The position numbers and the translations under genes were made by a program. This document shows, one piece after another, positions 7,985-16,349 of a DNA stretch of 36,317 nucleotides. Each line of letters starts with the position of its first letter. The first letter of the stretch is position 1. Under the pieces are notes generated by a model. It had not been told where the DNA came from. It saw nothing but the letters and a program-made list of their open reading frames with translations, and searched no databases. Location of the stretch: NCBI RefSeq assembly GCF_003385235.1, contig NZ_PQIA01000098.1, positions 1 through 36,317 of the forward strand, given 5' to 3'. The DNA is from Amycolatopsis circi. Its GTDB lineage: Bacteria > Actinomycetota > Actinomycetes > Mycobacteriales > Pseudonocardiaceae.

Positions 7985-8790
7985 TTCTCCAGCCACGGCC
8001 GCACTACCGGCAGCACCGCCGCGGCCTGCATCGCGCCCATGTGGTCCAGCCCGTCTAGCACCTCGACGGTCCACCCACGCGCCTCCAACTCGGCCCGCTC
8101 CCGCACCAACGGCCCAGCGATGTCGACAGTCACCCCGCCCCACCGCTCGCTGTAGACGATCCGATCCTCCGACCCCGCGAAACACAACCGCGGACACGAC
8201 AGCTCGACCGTCCGGTCGTCGAAGTCCCGCAACGCCTCGTACAACGTCACGAACTGCTTCGTCTGGCCCGTCGACAACGTGACGTCCACCGAATCCCAGT
8301 CCCCCGGCTCGGCTTTGGTTTCAGCCGACGGGCCAGCAAGCGCCATCTCGTGCGTCGCCCGGGTCACCGCGAGCATTGCCGCATACGGCCCGTCCAGCGG
8401 CGGATACCCGCCCATCACCAACGCGTCCAGCCGATCCGTGCGTAACGCCAGCTGCAACCCGGACAGCGCCAGCCACGAGTAGCCGTAATAAGAAAACCGA
8501 TCCGCCCCGACCGCGTCCGCCACCGCCAGGAAATCGGCCGCGACCACGTCCGGCGTGAGGTCGGCCGGATGCGCCATCCGGTGCCCCTGGTAGTCGAAGG
8601 CCACCACCCGGAACCCGGCGAATCCCTCGATCAGCGAACGGCCCAGCTCCGGATCAGCGCCCCACTGCCGGGCCGCCTCGGCCTCCGGTCCTTCGGCAGG
8701 CCGGGGGTCGACCGGAAGCAACAGTACCGGCCCGTCCCCGTGCACCTGCGTTTCGATCCGCGTTCCGTCGTGCAGAGTCGCTTCAGCCAT
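7951..8790 (-). CDS. Alpha/beta-fold hydrolase
   Basis: This 279-residue protein has an alpha/beta-hydrolase layout: a nucleophile elbow YGYSWLA with Ser105, an acidic residue in GSEDRIVYS, and a catalytic His near residue 250 in LDHMGAM. It is cytoplasmic, with no signal peptide. The substrate is not evident; an ester or lactone hydrolase role is inference. The last codons (VRRREWQSRF) lie in the right arm of the 7923-7984 inverted repeat. The promoter region holds two copies of a TTTACG(N)CGTAAA-like operator but no regulator gene is adjacent. Confidence 0.87.
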   Translation of the reverse strand: MAEATLHDGTRIETQVHGDGPVLLLPVDPRPAEGPEAEAARQWGADPELGRSLIEGFAGFRVVAFDYQGHRMAHPADLTPDVVAADFLAVADAVGADRFSYYGYSWLALSGLQLALRTDRLDALVMGGYPPLDGPYAAMLAVTRATHEMALAGPSAETKAEPGDWDSVDVTLSTGQTKQFVTLYEALRDFDDRTVELSCPRLCFAGSEDRIVYSERWGGVTVDIAGPLVRERAELEARGWTVEVLDGLDHMGAMQAAAVLPVVRPWLEKVRRREWQSRF

Positions 8791-8792
8791 CT

Positions 8793-8852
8793 CATCTCTT
8801 TACGTCGTAAAGTATCGGCGGAGGCGAGAGTACTATACGACGTAAAGAGATG
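8793..8852. promoter_or_regulatory. Paired operator upstream of the hydrolase gene
   Basis: CATCTCTTTACGTCGTA (8793-8809) is repeated inverted at 8836-8852 with a 26-bp spacer. The first arm overlaps a full odd palindrome CTTTACGTCGTAAAG (8798-8812). On the minus strand TATAGT (8832-8837) could serve as a -10 box. The symmetry is typical of a TetR-like dimer site, but no regulator lies next to it, so the controlling protein must be elsewhere. Confidence 0.75.
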
Positions 8853-8857
8853 TCGAA

Positions 8858-9802
8858 TCAGCTGGTGACGGCGGGCGACGCGGCTTCGTCGACCAGCTTG
8901 CGCGGGGCTCCGGACCCGTCCGCGGGCACCGACCACACGGCGTTCTCCAGGCCGTAGAGGATCGTGTGGTCGTCCTGCCACAGCGCCTGGTCGTCCACGC
9001 TGCGAGTCTCGGCGAGCGCGGTCTCCCGCATCGTCTTGAGGTCGAGCACGGACAGCCGCCAGACGCCCTCGCTGACCTTCTTCTTGAACGCGATCCGCGT
9101 TTCATCCGGCGACAGCGACGGGCACTCCACGTTTTCCCGCAGCGCTTTCCCGCGGTAGGTGTCGTAGTCGCCTTCGATCAGGTACGTCTTGCCCTTGGAG
9201 CCTAGCGTCGAGTAGAACCGCTTGCCGTCCTTGGCGAACGTGATGCCCCAGTAGTTGACGTCGGAGGAGAAGTACCGTTTCCCGTCGACCAGGACCGGCA
9301 GTTCCTCGATCGTCTTCTCCAGCTCGCCGTTGTCCAGCTGGTAAACCCCGGCGCGCGTCGAGAATCCGGTGGCCGCATAAGAATCACCAGTGACGAACAG
9401 CGTCCAGTACACCCGCTTGCCGTCCGGCGACACGCGTGCGCGGCTCGGTGTACCCGGCAGGTAGTCCTTGTGCGTGGTGTTGAGATTCCGGTCGAGGACG
9501 CTGAAATCGCTGACCGCGGGCAACGTACCGGGACGCACCGCGAGACACATTCCCGTGGCGCCGGACACGGCGAACCGGTCGCACTTCACATCGCTGAACT
9601 TCGGCGCAGCACCAGGATTCGCCAGCGGAACGACGCCGACGTTACCCGTCTTGGTACTGCGAAAGAACAACTGCCCAGGCGCGAGCGAAAGATGCTCCAC
9701 CTTCGCGGGTTCGGCCGGGCTAGGCCGTGCGGCAACCGTGTAGACCACCGCGGCAGCCGCAAGAACCACGGTTCCGGCAACAGCGAGAAGGACCTTCTTC
9801 AT
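8858..9802 (-). CDS. Membrane-anchored TolB/WD40-like beta-propeller protein
   Basis: This 314-residue protein starts MKKVLL with one N-terminal hydrophobic segment (about residues 4-24). An extracytoplasmic domain follows with repeated PD40-like strands such as SPDGKRVYW, AKDGKRFYS and SPDETRIAF, so a beta-propeller is likely. No lipobox is present, so it should be a signal-anchored exported protein. The start at 9802 overlaps the MFS gene stop by 4 bp. It is the last gene of a three-gene operon with a secreted phosphatase and an MFS transporter. The biochemical role is unknown. Confidence 0.85.
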   Translation of the reverse strand: MKKVLLAVAGTVVLAAAAVVYTVAARPSPAEPAKVEHLSLAPGQLFFRSTKTGNVGVVPLANPGAAPKFSDVKCDRFAVSGATGMCLAVRPGTLPAVSDFSVLDRNLNTTHKDYLPGTPSRARVSPDGKRVYWTLFVTGDSYAATGFSTRAGVYQLDNGELEKTIEELPVLVDGKRYFSSDVNYWGITFAKDGKRFYSTLGSKGKTYLIEGDYDTYRGKALRENVECPSLSPDETRIAFKKKVSEGVWRLSVLDLKTMRETALAETRSVDDQALWQDDHTILYGLENAVWSVPADGSGAPRKLVDEAASPAVTS

Positions 9803-11034
9803 TTGCGCACCGGCCTTGCGAAAGCGGCGCCAAGCGCCACGACAGCGAGCGCTCCGGCCGCCGCGAGGACTGCGGGCTGGAGATCCCACAACGTCCAGGC
9901 GAGTCCGAAGAGGACAGACGAAAGCATCCGAGCGGCCGCCTGTCCAGTTTGGACCACCGCGAGACCGGTCGCCCGGAGATCAGCGGGCACGAGAGGTCCG
10001 GCAGCCGCCATCAAAACCCCGTCGGTAGCCGCGTAGAACACGCCGTGCAGCCCCAACGCCAGCGCCGCGAGCCAGAATCCGGACACCGGCCCGCACAGCG
10101 CGATCAACGCGGCGACGAGCGCGACGTGCCCGCCGAGAAACACCGGCCAGCGCCCGATCCGGTCGGCCAGCTTGCCCAGCGGAACCGCCAGCACCAGATA
10201 GATCCCGGCGGTTCCGAGCGGCAGCAACGGAAAGAACGTCGCCGCGACATCCCAGCGCCGTTGAAGCACCAGGTACACAAAGGAATCGCCGAGAGTCACG
10301 AACCCGAGCAGCGCCGCCCACACCGCCACGCGCCGGAAACCCCGGTCCCGCAACAGCCCGAACGCGGCCCGCACGGACACCGTGGCCCGGTCGGCGATCT
10401 CCTGCTTGTGGTCGTGGACGAACAACACGAGCAGCATTACCGCGATCGCCGCGATGCAAAAACTGGTGAAGAACACCGAGGTGTAGCTGCCGAGGCTCAA
10501 CGCGAGCACGGCCATCGCGACGAGGGGGCCGAGGAACGCACCGACGGTGTCCATCGCGCGGTGCACGCCGAACGACCGGCCGAGCGTGTCGGGCTCGCTG
10601 CTGAGCGAGATCAACGCGTCGCGCGGGGCCGTGCGCAGCCCCTTGCCGGTGCGGTCGGCGGCCAGCACCACGCCGATCGCCGCGACCGACGAACCGGCCG
10701 CGACCAGGCCGAGCTTGCACACCGCGGACAAGCCGTAGCCGAACCCGGCGACCGCCTTGAGCCTTCTCCACCGGTCGGCCAGATGCCCGCCGAGCACGCG
10801 GACCACGGCGGTGGCTCCCGCGTAAAGCCCGTCGAGCAGGCCGAACTGCAGCGGGTTCAGCCCGAGGCCGAGCACCAGGTACAGCGGGAGCACCGCGGTC
10901 ACCATCTCCGAGGAGATGTCGGTGACCAGGCTGACCGCGCCGAGTGCGACGACGTTCGCCGACACCCGGCGCAGGCCGGTCTTCCGCTCGGTGCCCGCCG
11001 CGACGTCCGAACTACGGCTTGTCGCGATGTACAT
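9799..11034 (-). CDS. MFS transporter
   Basis: This 411-residue polytopic protein has about 12 hydrophobic segments. It carries the MFS loop 2-3 motif GGHLADRWRRLK and the later repeat LGKLADRIGRWP between segments 8 and 9. The transported substrate is unknown; efflux is more likely than uptake, given the neighbours, but this is inference. ATG at 11034 has AGGGG about 7 nt upstream, lying over the stop codon of the phosphatase gene. It overlaps the beta-propeller gene by 4 bp. Confidence 0.9.
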   Translation of the reverse strand: MYIATSRSSDVAAGTERKTGLRRVSANVVALGAVSLVTDISSEMVTAVLPLYLVLGLGLNPLQFGLLDGLYAGATAVVRVLGGHLADRWRRLKAVAGFGYGLSAVCKLGLVAAGSSVAAIGVVLAADRTGKGLRTAPRDALISLSSEPDTLGRSFGVHRAMDTVGAFLGPLVAMAVLALSLGSYTSVFFTSFCIAAIAVMLLVLFVHDHKQEIADRATVSVRAAFGLLRDRGFRRVAVWAALLGFVTLGDSFVYLVLQRRWDVAATFFPLLPLGTAGIYLVLAVPLGKLADRIGRWPVFLGGHVALVAALIALCGPVSGFWLAALALGLHGVFYAATDGVLMAAAGPLVPADLRATGLAVVQTGQAAARMLSSVLFGLAWTLWDLQPAVLAAAGALAVVALGAAFARPVRK

Positions 11035-11043
11035 GACCGGCCC

Positions 11044-12687
11044 CTAGTTGTGGCAGGTGTAGGTCGGGCTGCTGTCCTGGACCTTGCCGTCGAGCCCGAT
11101 CAGCTGCTCGGAGAAGGTGTTGTCGGTCATCGTCAGCTTCAGCACGCCGAAGGTGTCCTTGAGCAGCTTCGCCGTGGTCGGGTGCGCGGAGTGGACCGGG
11201 TACGGGTTCGCGCCGCCCATGCCGCCGATGATCTCGACCGGACCGGCCGGGTCCGCCTTGCCGCTCGCGTCCTGCGGGACGAACCGCTCGTAGTGGTGGT
11301 CGTGGCCGTTGAGGACCAGGTCGACCTTGTTCTGCGCGAACAGGTCCCACAGCTGCTTGGAGCCGCGCTGGTCGCCGTGGTCGCCGGAGCTCCACCGCGG
11401 GTGGTGGTAGTACGCCGCGACGCAGCCCTTGGTGTTCTTCGCCAGGTCCTGCTTGATCCAGTTCATCTGGTCGGTGTCCTTCAGCTCGCCGCCGTCGTTG
11501 TCGTCGACGAAGCCGTTGGAGTCCAGCGCGATGAAGTGCCAGTTGCCCATTTCCCAGCTGTAGTAACGCTTTCCGTTCGGTGTGGCGATCTTGCCGAAGT
11601 ACTGCTCGTAGGCCTCGAACGGCTTGTTGTCGTCGTAGGTCTCGTGATTGCCGGGGACCGGGTGGGTGATGCTCTTGAACTTGCCCCAGGTCTTGTCGTA
11701 GTAGTCCTTGAAGTTCTGCAGGCTCAAGCCGGTGTTTTCGGAGTCGTACTGGTTGTCGCCCATGGTGATCACCGCGGCGGGGTTGAGCTGCCCGACGAGC
11801 TTCGCGGTCTTCGGGTGCATGCAGCTGGAGCTGCTGGCGGTGCATTGCTCGGCGATGTCGCCGGCCGCGGCGAGGACGAACGTGTTGCCCGCGGTCCCCG
11901 GCTTCGTGTGCACCTTGACCGAGCTGCTGGCCGGCGAAGTGTTCCCGGCGGCGTCCTTCGCCCGGACGGTGTAGGTGTAGTCGGTGTCCGGCGAAAGGCT
12001 GTTGTCGGTGTAGGACGTGGACGTGCTGGTGGCGACGGACTTGCCGTCCCGAAGCACGTCGTACCCGCTGACGCCGACGTTGTCCGTCGCGGCGGCCCAG
12101 GTCAGCGCGACGCTGTTCGAGCCAATGTCGCCCGCGGCGAGGTTCGACGGCGTGGTGGGCGCTTGGGTGTCGCCGGACGAGTCCGGGGTGCCGTATGCCT
12201 GAAGCTCCCACAGCGAGTAGCCGTACTTCGTGGCGCGCTCGGTGCCGACGAAGCGCAGGAACCGGCCGTGCCCGGTCAACCCGGTGAGGTCGTCGGTGCC
12301 GCCGTCGCCGTTGGTGATCGTCGCGATCGGCTTGAAGGTCTCGCCGTCGTCCGAGATCTCGATGCGGTACTTCTTGGCGTAGGCCGCTTCCCAGTTCAGC
12401 TTGACCCGGTGGATCGTGGCGACCTGGCCGAGGTCGACGCGCAGCCACTGGGCGTCGGCGCTGACCGAACTGGCCCAGCGCGTCTTGAGATTCCCGTCGA
12501 CGGCGTTGTCGCCGCCCAACACGGAGGTCTCAAGCGTCGACGTGCTGACCGGTTTCCCTTGGGACAGCAGCACATCGGCGGCAGCGGCATGGGCGTCGCG
12601 CGCGGGCGAGACCGCGGCGGGCAGCAGCACCACCGCGGCGGCCGGCAACGCGAACCGGGCGAGACTTCGGAAACGGGACGAGGACAC
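11044..12687 (-). CDS. Secreted F5/8C-FN3-metallophosphoesterase
   Basis: This 547-residue exported protein has a signal peptide (about residues 1-36), an F5/8 type C (discoidin-like) carbohydrate-binding domain at 38-167, a fibronectin type III domain at 178-262 and a calcineurin-like metallophosphoesterase domain from 270. Metal-binding motifs are present: GDI with Asp277, GDNQY with Asp311/Asn312, GNHE at 347-350, YYHHP with His428, and GHDHH at 461-465. It should be a cell-wall or extracellular phosphatase. AAGGAG precedes the GTG start. A GTTA...TAAC palindrome lies 66 bp upstream. It heads the operon with the MFS and beta-propeller genes. Confidence 0.92.
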   Translation of the reverse strand: MSSSRFRSLARFALPAAAVVLLPAAVSPARDAHAAAADVLLSQGKPVSTSTLETSVLGGDNAVDGNLKTRWASSVSADAQWLRVDLGQVATIHRVKLNWEAAYAKKYRIEISDDGETFKPIATITNGDGGTDDLTGLTGHGRFLRFVGTERATKYGYSLWELQAYGTPDSSGDTQAPTTPSNLAAGDIGSNSVALTWAAATDNVGVSGYDVLRDGKSVATSTSTSYTDNSLSPDTDYTYTVRAKDAAGNTSPASSSVKVHTKPGTAGNTFVLAAAGDIAEQCTASSSSCMHPKTAKLVGQLNPAAVITMGDNQYDSENTGLSLQNFKDYYDKTWGKFKSITHPVPGNHETYDDNKPFEAYEQYFGKIATPNGKRYYSWEMGNWHFIALDSNGFVDDNDGGELKDTDQMNWIKQDLAKNTKGCVAAYYHHPRWSSGDHGDQRGSKQLWDLFAQNKVDLVLNGHDHHYERFVPQDASGKADPAGPVEIIGGMGGANPYPVHSAHPTTAKLLKDTFGVLKLTMTDNTFSEQLIGLDGKVQDSSPTYTCHN

Positions 12688-12752
12688 GTCGCACTCCTTC
12701 GGGCCGGACGGGAACAGGGCGGCGGCGTTACGGTTCTGCGGCGTCTCGTTGC

Positions 12753-12771
12753 GTTAAGAAAGTTTCCTAAC
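12753..12771. promoter_or_regulatory. Candidate operator upstream of the phosphatase operon
   Basis: GTTAAGAAAGTTTCCTAAC is a 19-bp odd palindrome with eight of nine symmetric pairs, standing out as A/T-rich in a G/C-rich gap. Its place 66 bp upstream of the phosphatase start fits the promoter core. Similar A/T palindromes are seen before secreted hydrolase genes under ROK-type regulators, but that link is from memory and uncertain. Confidence 0.5.
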
Positions 12772-12878
12772 TAAAACGGCAGAGTAGCGGGCCCGGTTTC
12801 TCCCGACAAGCCCGGAACGGACGTGAAACGATCAAGACCGCCGATCAGCGGAACGCCTCGGTCCGGCCCGGGAAAGTG

Positions 12879-12929
12879 CCGTGAAGGGAACCCTGAGGGA
12901 CTCTGATTCCGTGAAGGTTCCCCTCACGG
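12879..12929. repeat. Dispersed palindrome family, imperfect copy
   Basis: CCGTGAAGGGAACC (12879-12892) pairs with GGTTCCCCTCACGG (12916-12929) with one mismatch and a 23-nt loop. Its right part, starting TCTGATTCC and ending TCACGG, parallels the elements at 126-153 and 16350-16400. It lies in the 357-bp gap between the phosphatase promoter and the 3' end of the monooxygenase-like gene; no gene is seen in that gap. Confidence 0.65.
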
Positions 12930-12985
12930 ACCGCAAGCCCGCTAAAGCAACCCCACGGGCCGCGCAGGTCTGTGAAGACCCCCAA

Positions 12986-13043
12986 GTCCGTGAAGGTGGC
13001 CCTCACGGACTTGCGCTGGTCCGTGAGGGCCACCTTCACGGAC
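12986..13043. terminator. 25-bp perfect inverted repeat after the flavin monooxygenase-like gene
   Basis: The arms 12986-13010 and 13019-13043 are perfect reverse complements with an 8-nt loop. They end one base before the stop codon of the minus-strand gene at 13045. Each arm is itself a smaller palindrome (GTCCGTGA ... TCACGGAC), so alternative hairpins can form. The position fits a factor-independent terminator for the upstream minus-strand gene. Confidence 0.75.
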
Positions 13044-13044
13044 C

Positions 13045-14100
13045 TCAGCTCTGCAGCAGCCGCCGCACTTCCTGCACCGCGGCGCGCCCCGCCCGGTTCG
13101 CCCCCACTGTGCTCGCCGACGGCCCGTACCCGACCAGATGCAGCCGCGGCTCGTCGACCACGCGAGTCCCGTCCATCCGGATCCCGCCCCCGGACGTCCG
13201 CAGATGCAGCGGAGCCAGGTGCTCGATCGAAGCCCGGAACCCGGTCGCCCACAGGATCGTGTCCGCGGGCTCGAAACTGCCGTCCTCCCAAACGACACCG
13301 TCGGGAACCAACCGCGAGAACATCGGCCGCCGCTCCAGATACCCCGCTGCCCGGCCGGCGAGCACCTGCGGCGTCACCGGCAGATCCGTCACGCTCACGA
13401 CGCTCTCCGGCGGCAGCCCGGCCCGCACCCGCTCGTCGACCTTCGCCACCGCCATCCGTCCCCAGTCCTCGCTGAACTCCTCTTCCCGCCACACCGGCGG
13501 ACGCCGCGTCACCCACACCGTCGAACGGGCGACCGGACCGATCTCCATCAGCAGCTGCACCGCCGACGTCCCGCCGCCTACGACCACGACGCGCTGGCCA
13601 CGAAACTCCTCCGCGCCCCGGTAATCCGCCGTGTGCAACTGCCGTCCGGCGAAAGTCCCGGGGTAACGGGGCCAGAACGGCCGATCCCACGTCCCGGTCG
13701 CACTGATCACCGCGCGCGCCGCCCACGTCTCCGCAGGCGATTCGACTACCAACCGCTCCCCCGCGCGCCGCACCGCGGCCACGTCGACCGGACGGTGCAC
13801 CGGCAAGTCGTACGTCTTCTCGAAGCGCCCGAAGTACTCCGACACCGCCTCGCTCGCGGGCCGCGTCGCGTCCGGGGTCCCGAACGCCATCCCGGGCAGG
13901 TCGTGGATCCCGTGCACCTTCCCGACGACCAGCGACGGCCACCGGTACTGCCACGCGCCGCCCGCGCGTTTGCCGTGGTCGAGCACGACGAACCCGCGTT
14001 CGTTGGCGAATCCGGCTCGGCGCAGGTGATACGCCGCCGACAGCCCGGCCTGCCCGGCCCCGATCACCACGACGTCGGTCTCGTGATCCGCAGTGCTCAT
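13045..14100 (-). CDS. FAD-dependent monooxygenase-like flavoprotein
   Basis: This 351-residue two-dinucleotide-binding flavoprotein has GAGQAG (14-19) for FAD and GGGTSA (175-180) for NADPH. Between them sits F150-x-G152-x3-H156-x3-Y160, close to the FxGxxxH fingerprint of flavin monooxygenases but with Tyr at the last position. It resembles the CzcO-like/putative K+-transport flavoprotein group. It probably oxidises a small organic substrate with NADPH and O2. ATG at 14100 has no clear Shine-Dalgarno sequence. It stands alone, with the diguanylate cyclase gene upstream on the same strand. Confidence 0.85.
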   Translation of the reverse strand: MSTADHETDVVVIGAGQAGLSAAYHLRRAGFANERGFVVLDHGKRAGGAWQYRWPSLVVGKVHGIHDLPGMAFGTPDATRPASEAVSEYFGRFEKTYDLPVHRPVDVAAVRRAGERLVVESPAETWAARAVISATGTWDRPFWPRYPGTFAGRQLHTADYRGAEEFRGQRVVVVGGGTSAVQLLMEIGPVARSTVWVTRRPPVWREEEFSEDWGRMAVAKVDERVRAGLPPESVVSVTDLPVTPQVLAGRAAGYLERRPMFSRLVPDGVVWEDGSFEPADTILWATGFRASIEHLAPLHLRTSGGGIRMDGTRVVDEPRLHLVGYGPSASTVGANRAGRAAVQEVRRLLQS

Positions 14101-14138
14101 ACAACGTTCAACAATTGACCCCGCCCGGTATTTCCGGC

Positions 14139-15440
14139 TCAGACCGCCACGCGGTTGCGGCCGCCGTCTTTCGCCCGGTACAACGCCGCGTCAGCCGACC
14201 GCAGCACCTCGTCGAGCGTCTCACCCGCCTGCGGATAGCACGCGACGCCGACGGATACGGAGAGTCCGCTGATCCGCACCGGACCTCCCACCGCGACCGT
14301 CAACTCCCCCACCGCGATCCGCACCCGCTCGGCGATCCCGAGCACGTCGGTGTCGCCGGTCGCGGGCAGCAGGACCACGAATTCCTCACCACCGAACCGG
14401 CCGACGGTGTCGCTTTGCCGCACCGACGCTTCGATCGCCACGGCAACCGCGGCCAGCACCTCGTCGCCGGTGAGGTGCCCGTACGTGTCGTTGATGCGCT
14501 TGAAGTGGTCGAGATCGATCATCAGCACGGCGAACCCGCTGCCGGTCCCCCGCCGCCTCGCCCGAGTGAACTCGCGGGTCGCGAGTTCGTGCCACCCCGC
14601 GGTGTTGAGCAACCCGGTCTTTTCATCAGTCACGACCGCCACCTGCAACTGCTGCTTCAGCAGGAGATAGCGGTGCAACAACAGCAACGGCGGCAGCACG
14701 AACACCACCAGCACCGGCTGATGGACGAACGCCAGCGCAGCGAGCCCGCCTAGACAGAGCGTCGCGATCTCGAAGGCGTTGTCCTCCCAGGTGCCGATGA
14801 GGTCCGCGGGCGAGCGGCTGTTCGTGTACAGATAGATGCCCGTCGCTACGAGCACGACGTTCACCAACTCGAAGACAGCCGCCGCCAGAACGAGCGCGAG
14901 GACCCCGTACGCAGTGTCGAGCCGCGCTTGATCCAGGCCGCCGATGGTCAGCACCGCAGACGCCGCGAAGCACGACAGCACCGCCCACGCCGTACTAGCC
15001 GCGAAACGATGCGCGGGCCGCGTACGCACGTGTCGCCACACTCGCAGCCACAGATGCAGGTACAGCACCAACGCCAGCAACGCGACCCACGCCGGCGGAA
15101 GCAGGAAGGCACCGGCGAGGTACCAGACGGACGTGACGTTGATGTGCGTCTGGCCGCTCATCCACCGCCGCAGACGCTCGATCCGCCGCGACATTTCCGC
15201 TTGCGCGATGCCCAGCCCGACGAGCACCCCGAACGAACTGAACTGCACCGGCCCGCCGAAGCCGGTCGCGAGACCCGTCACCGTGACTGCCACGGCGACG
15301 GCCTCGCACGCCATCGCGTAGCCGATCCAGCGCCGCCGCGCGACCGCCCACATCGTCCAGCGCGGCGGCCAGCCGCGCCAAGCCGCCACCGCGCCGCGCA
15401 CCCCGATGGGGACAGGTGCCTGCGTCACGGGCGCCCCCAC
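14139..15440 (-). CDS. Membrane diguanylate cyclase (GGDEF domain)
   Basis: This 433-residue protein has an N-terminal half with six to eight hydrophobic segments (about 34-255) as a membrane sensor and a C-terminal GGDEF domain (about 270-433). The active motif is GGEEF at 350-354, so it should make cyclic di-GMP from GTP. RQSD at 341-344, five residues before it, is the product-inhibition I-site. No EAL domain is present. The start is either GTG at 15440 or GTG four codons later at 15428, which has GGGG upstream; neither is decisive. Confidence 0.9.
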   Translation of the reverse strand: MGAPVTQAPVPIGVRGAVAAWRGWPPRWTMWAVARRRWIGYAMACEAVAVAVTVTGLATGFGGPVQFSSFGVLVGLGIAQAEMSRRIERLRRWMSGQTHINVTSVWYLAGAFLLPPAWVALLALVLYLHLWLRVWRHVRTRPAHRFAASTAWAVLSCFAASAVLTIGGLDQARLDTAYGVLALVLAAAVFELVNVVLVATGIYLYTNSRSPADLIGTWEDNAFEIATLCLGGLAALAFVHQPVLVVFVLPPLLLLHRYLLLKQQLQVAVVTDEKTGLLNTAGWHELATREFTRARRRGTGSGFAVLMIDLDHFKRINDTYGHLTGDEVLAAVAVAIEASVRQSDTVGRFGGEEFVVLLPATGDTDVLGIAERVRIAVGELTVAVGGPVRISGLSVSVGVACYPQAGETLDEVLRSADAALYRAKDGGRNRVAV

Positions 15441-15456
15441 GCGAAATTCGGCCTAC

Positions 15457-15567
15457 GGAAGTTGCCCAGGGTAGCGGGTCCGCTCCGGATCTAGCCGAAC
15501 CGAGGGAAAAACCACCCCGCGAGCTGCCCACCGGGCACGCTCTGAGTAGAGCGGGCGGGCAACTTCC
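15457..15567. repeat. 111-bp interval bounded by 11-bp inverted repeats
   Basis: GGAAGTTGCCC (15457-15467) and GGGCAACTTCC (15557-15567) are perfect inverted copies flanking 89 bp without a gene. Inside are two small hairpins (15525-15537 and 15538-15553). It fills most of the gap between coxG and the diguanylate cyclase gene. It could be a miniature element or a structured RNA region; neither is shown. Confidence 0.5.
15525..15553 (-). terminator. Two adjacent hairpins after coxG
   Basis: TGCCC-acc-GGGCA (15525-15537) and CGCTCT-gagt-AGAGCG (15538-15553) lie 20-50 bp past the coxG stop on the minus strand. Their position fits transcription termination of the cox-like operon. There is no U-tract. 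Confidence 0.45.
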
Positions 15568-15573
15568 AACCGG

Positions 15574-16275
15574 TCAGCGGCGGCGCAGCTTCCGCACGAC
15601 GGCCAGCACGATCAGCAGCACGACCGCGCCCGCGGCCACCGGAGCCAGCCGCTTCGCGACGGACTGCCCGGCGTAGTCGAGCAGGTCGATCGCCTCGGTC
15701 TCGCCGGTCGAACCGCCTGCCGGAACGCTCCGCAGATGCGGCTTCTCTTCGGCGACCGGCTTCTCCTCGGCAGCGGGCTTGGCCGCCTCGGCAGGCTTCT
15801 CTTCCGGCTTCGCCGCGGGAGCCTCTTCGGCGGGGGTCTCCAGCGAGGCCGCGAGGTTCCCCGCGAAGGTGTCCAGGATCTTGCCGCCCACCTCGGAGAT
15901 CAGCCCGCGCCCGAACTGCGCCGGACGCCCGGTGATCGCCAGGTCGGTGGCGACCGCGCCGTGGGTGCCGCCGTCGCGTTCGGTGAGCGTGAGGGTGACC
16001 GTCGCGGCCGCGGTGCCGCCGCCGCGCGAGTCCTTGCCGGACGCCTTGATGACGACCTTGCGAGCCGCCTCGTCCTTCTCCAGGAACTCGCCGGTTCCCT
16101 TGTACAGCAGCGAAATCGGACCCAGCTTGACCTTCACCGTGCCCGCGAAAGAGTCCCCCTCCACCTTGGTGAGCGAGGCGCCAGGCATGCACGGGGCGAC
16201 CCGCTCCGGGTCGATGACGGCCTGCCAGACCTCCCCGATCGGGGCGGGGACGGTGAATTCGTGGTCGAGCCGCAC
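15574..16275 (-). CDS. coxG: CoxG-like SRPBCC protein with C-terminal membrane anchor
   Basis: This 233-residue protein has an N-terminal SRPBCC/CO-dehydrogenase subunit G domain (about 1-150; starts MRLDHEFTVPAPIGEVWQ and contains CMPGASL). A long Ala/Glu/Lys-rich linker follows (about 150-185), then a C-terminal hydrophobic helix ending in basic residues. In carboxydotrophs CoxG helps anchor the enzyme to the membrane. The GTG start at 16275 is chosen because GAGGAGG is 7 nt upstream. A 25-bp palindrome separates it from coxM, so it may have its own transcript. Confidence 0.87.
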   Translation of the reverse strand: MRLDHEFTVPAPIGEVWQAVIDPERVAPCMPGASLTKVEGDSFAGTVKVKLGPISLLYKGTGEFLEKDEAARKVVIKASGKDSRGGGTAAATVTLTLTERDGGTHGAVATDLAITGRPAQFGRGLISEVGGKILDTFAGNLAASLETPAEEAPAAKPEEKPAEAAKPAAEEKPVAEEKPHLRSVPAGGSTGETEAIDLLDYAGQSVAKRLAPVAAGAVVLLIVLAVVRKLRRR

Positions 16276-16349
16276 GGGCCGACCTCCTCTCCTGCGCACT
16301 GCGTCGAGCCGTTGCCGTCCACCTTACGGCCGTCGCCCGGGGAGCGTTG

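Noticed and set aside
9727..12774. Plus-strand open frame of over 1000 codons
   Set aside because: It is antisense to the beta-propeller, MFS and phosphatase genes, is His/Arg/Gln-rich with no domain, and arises from high G+C at third positions of the true genes.
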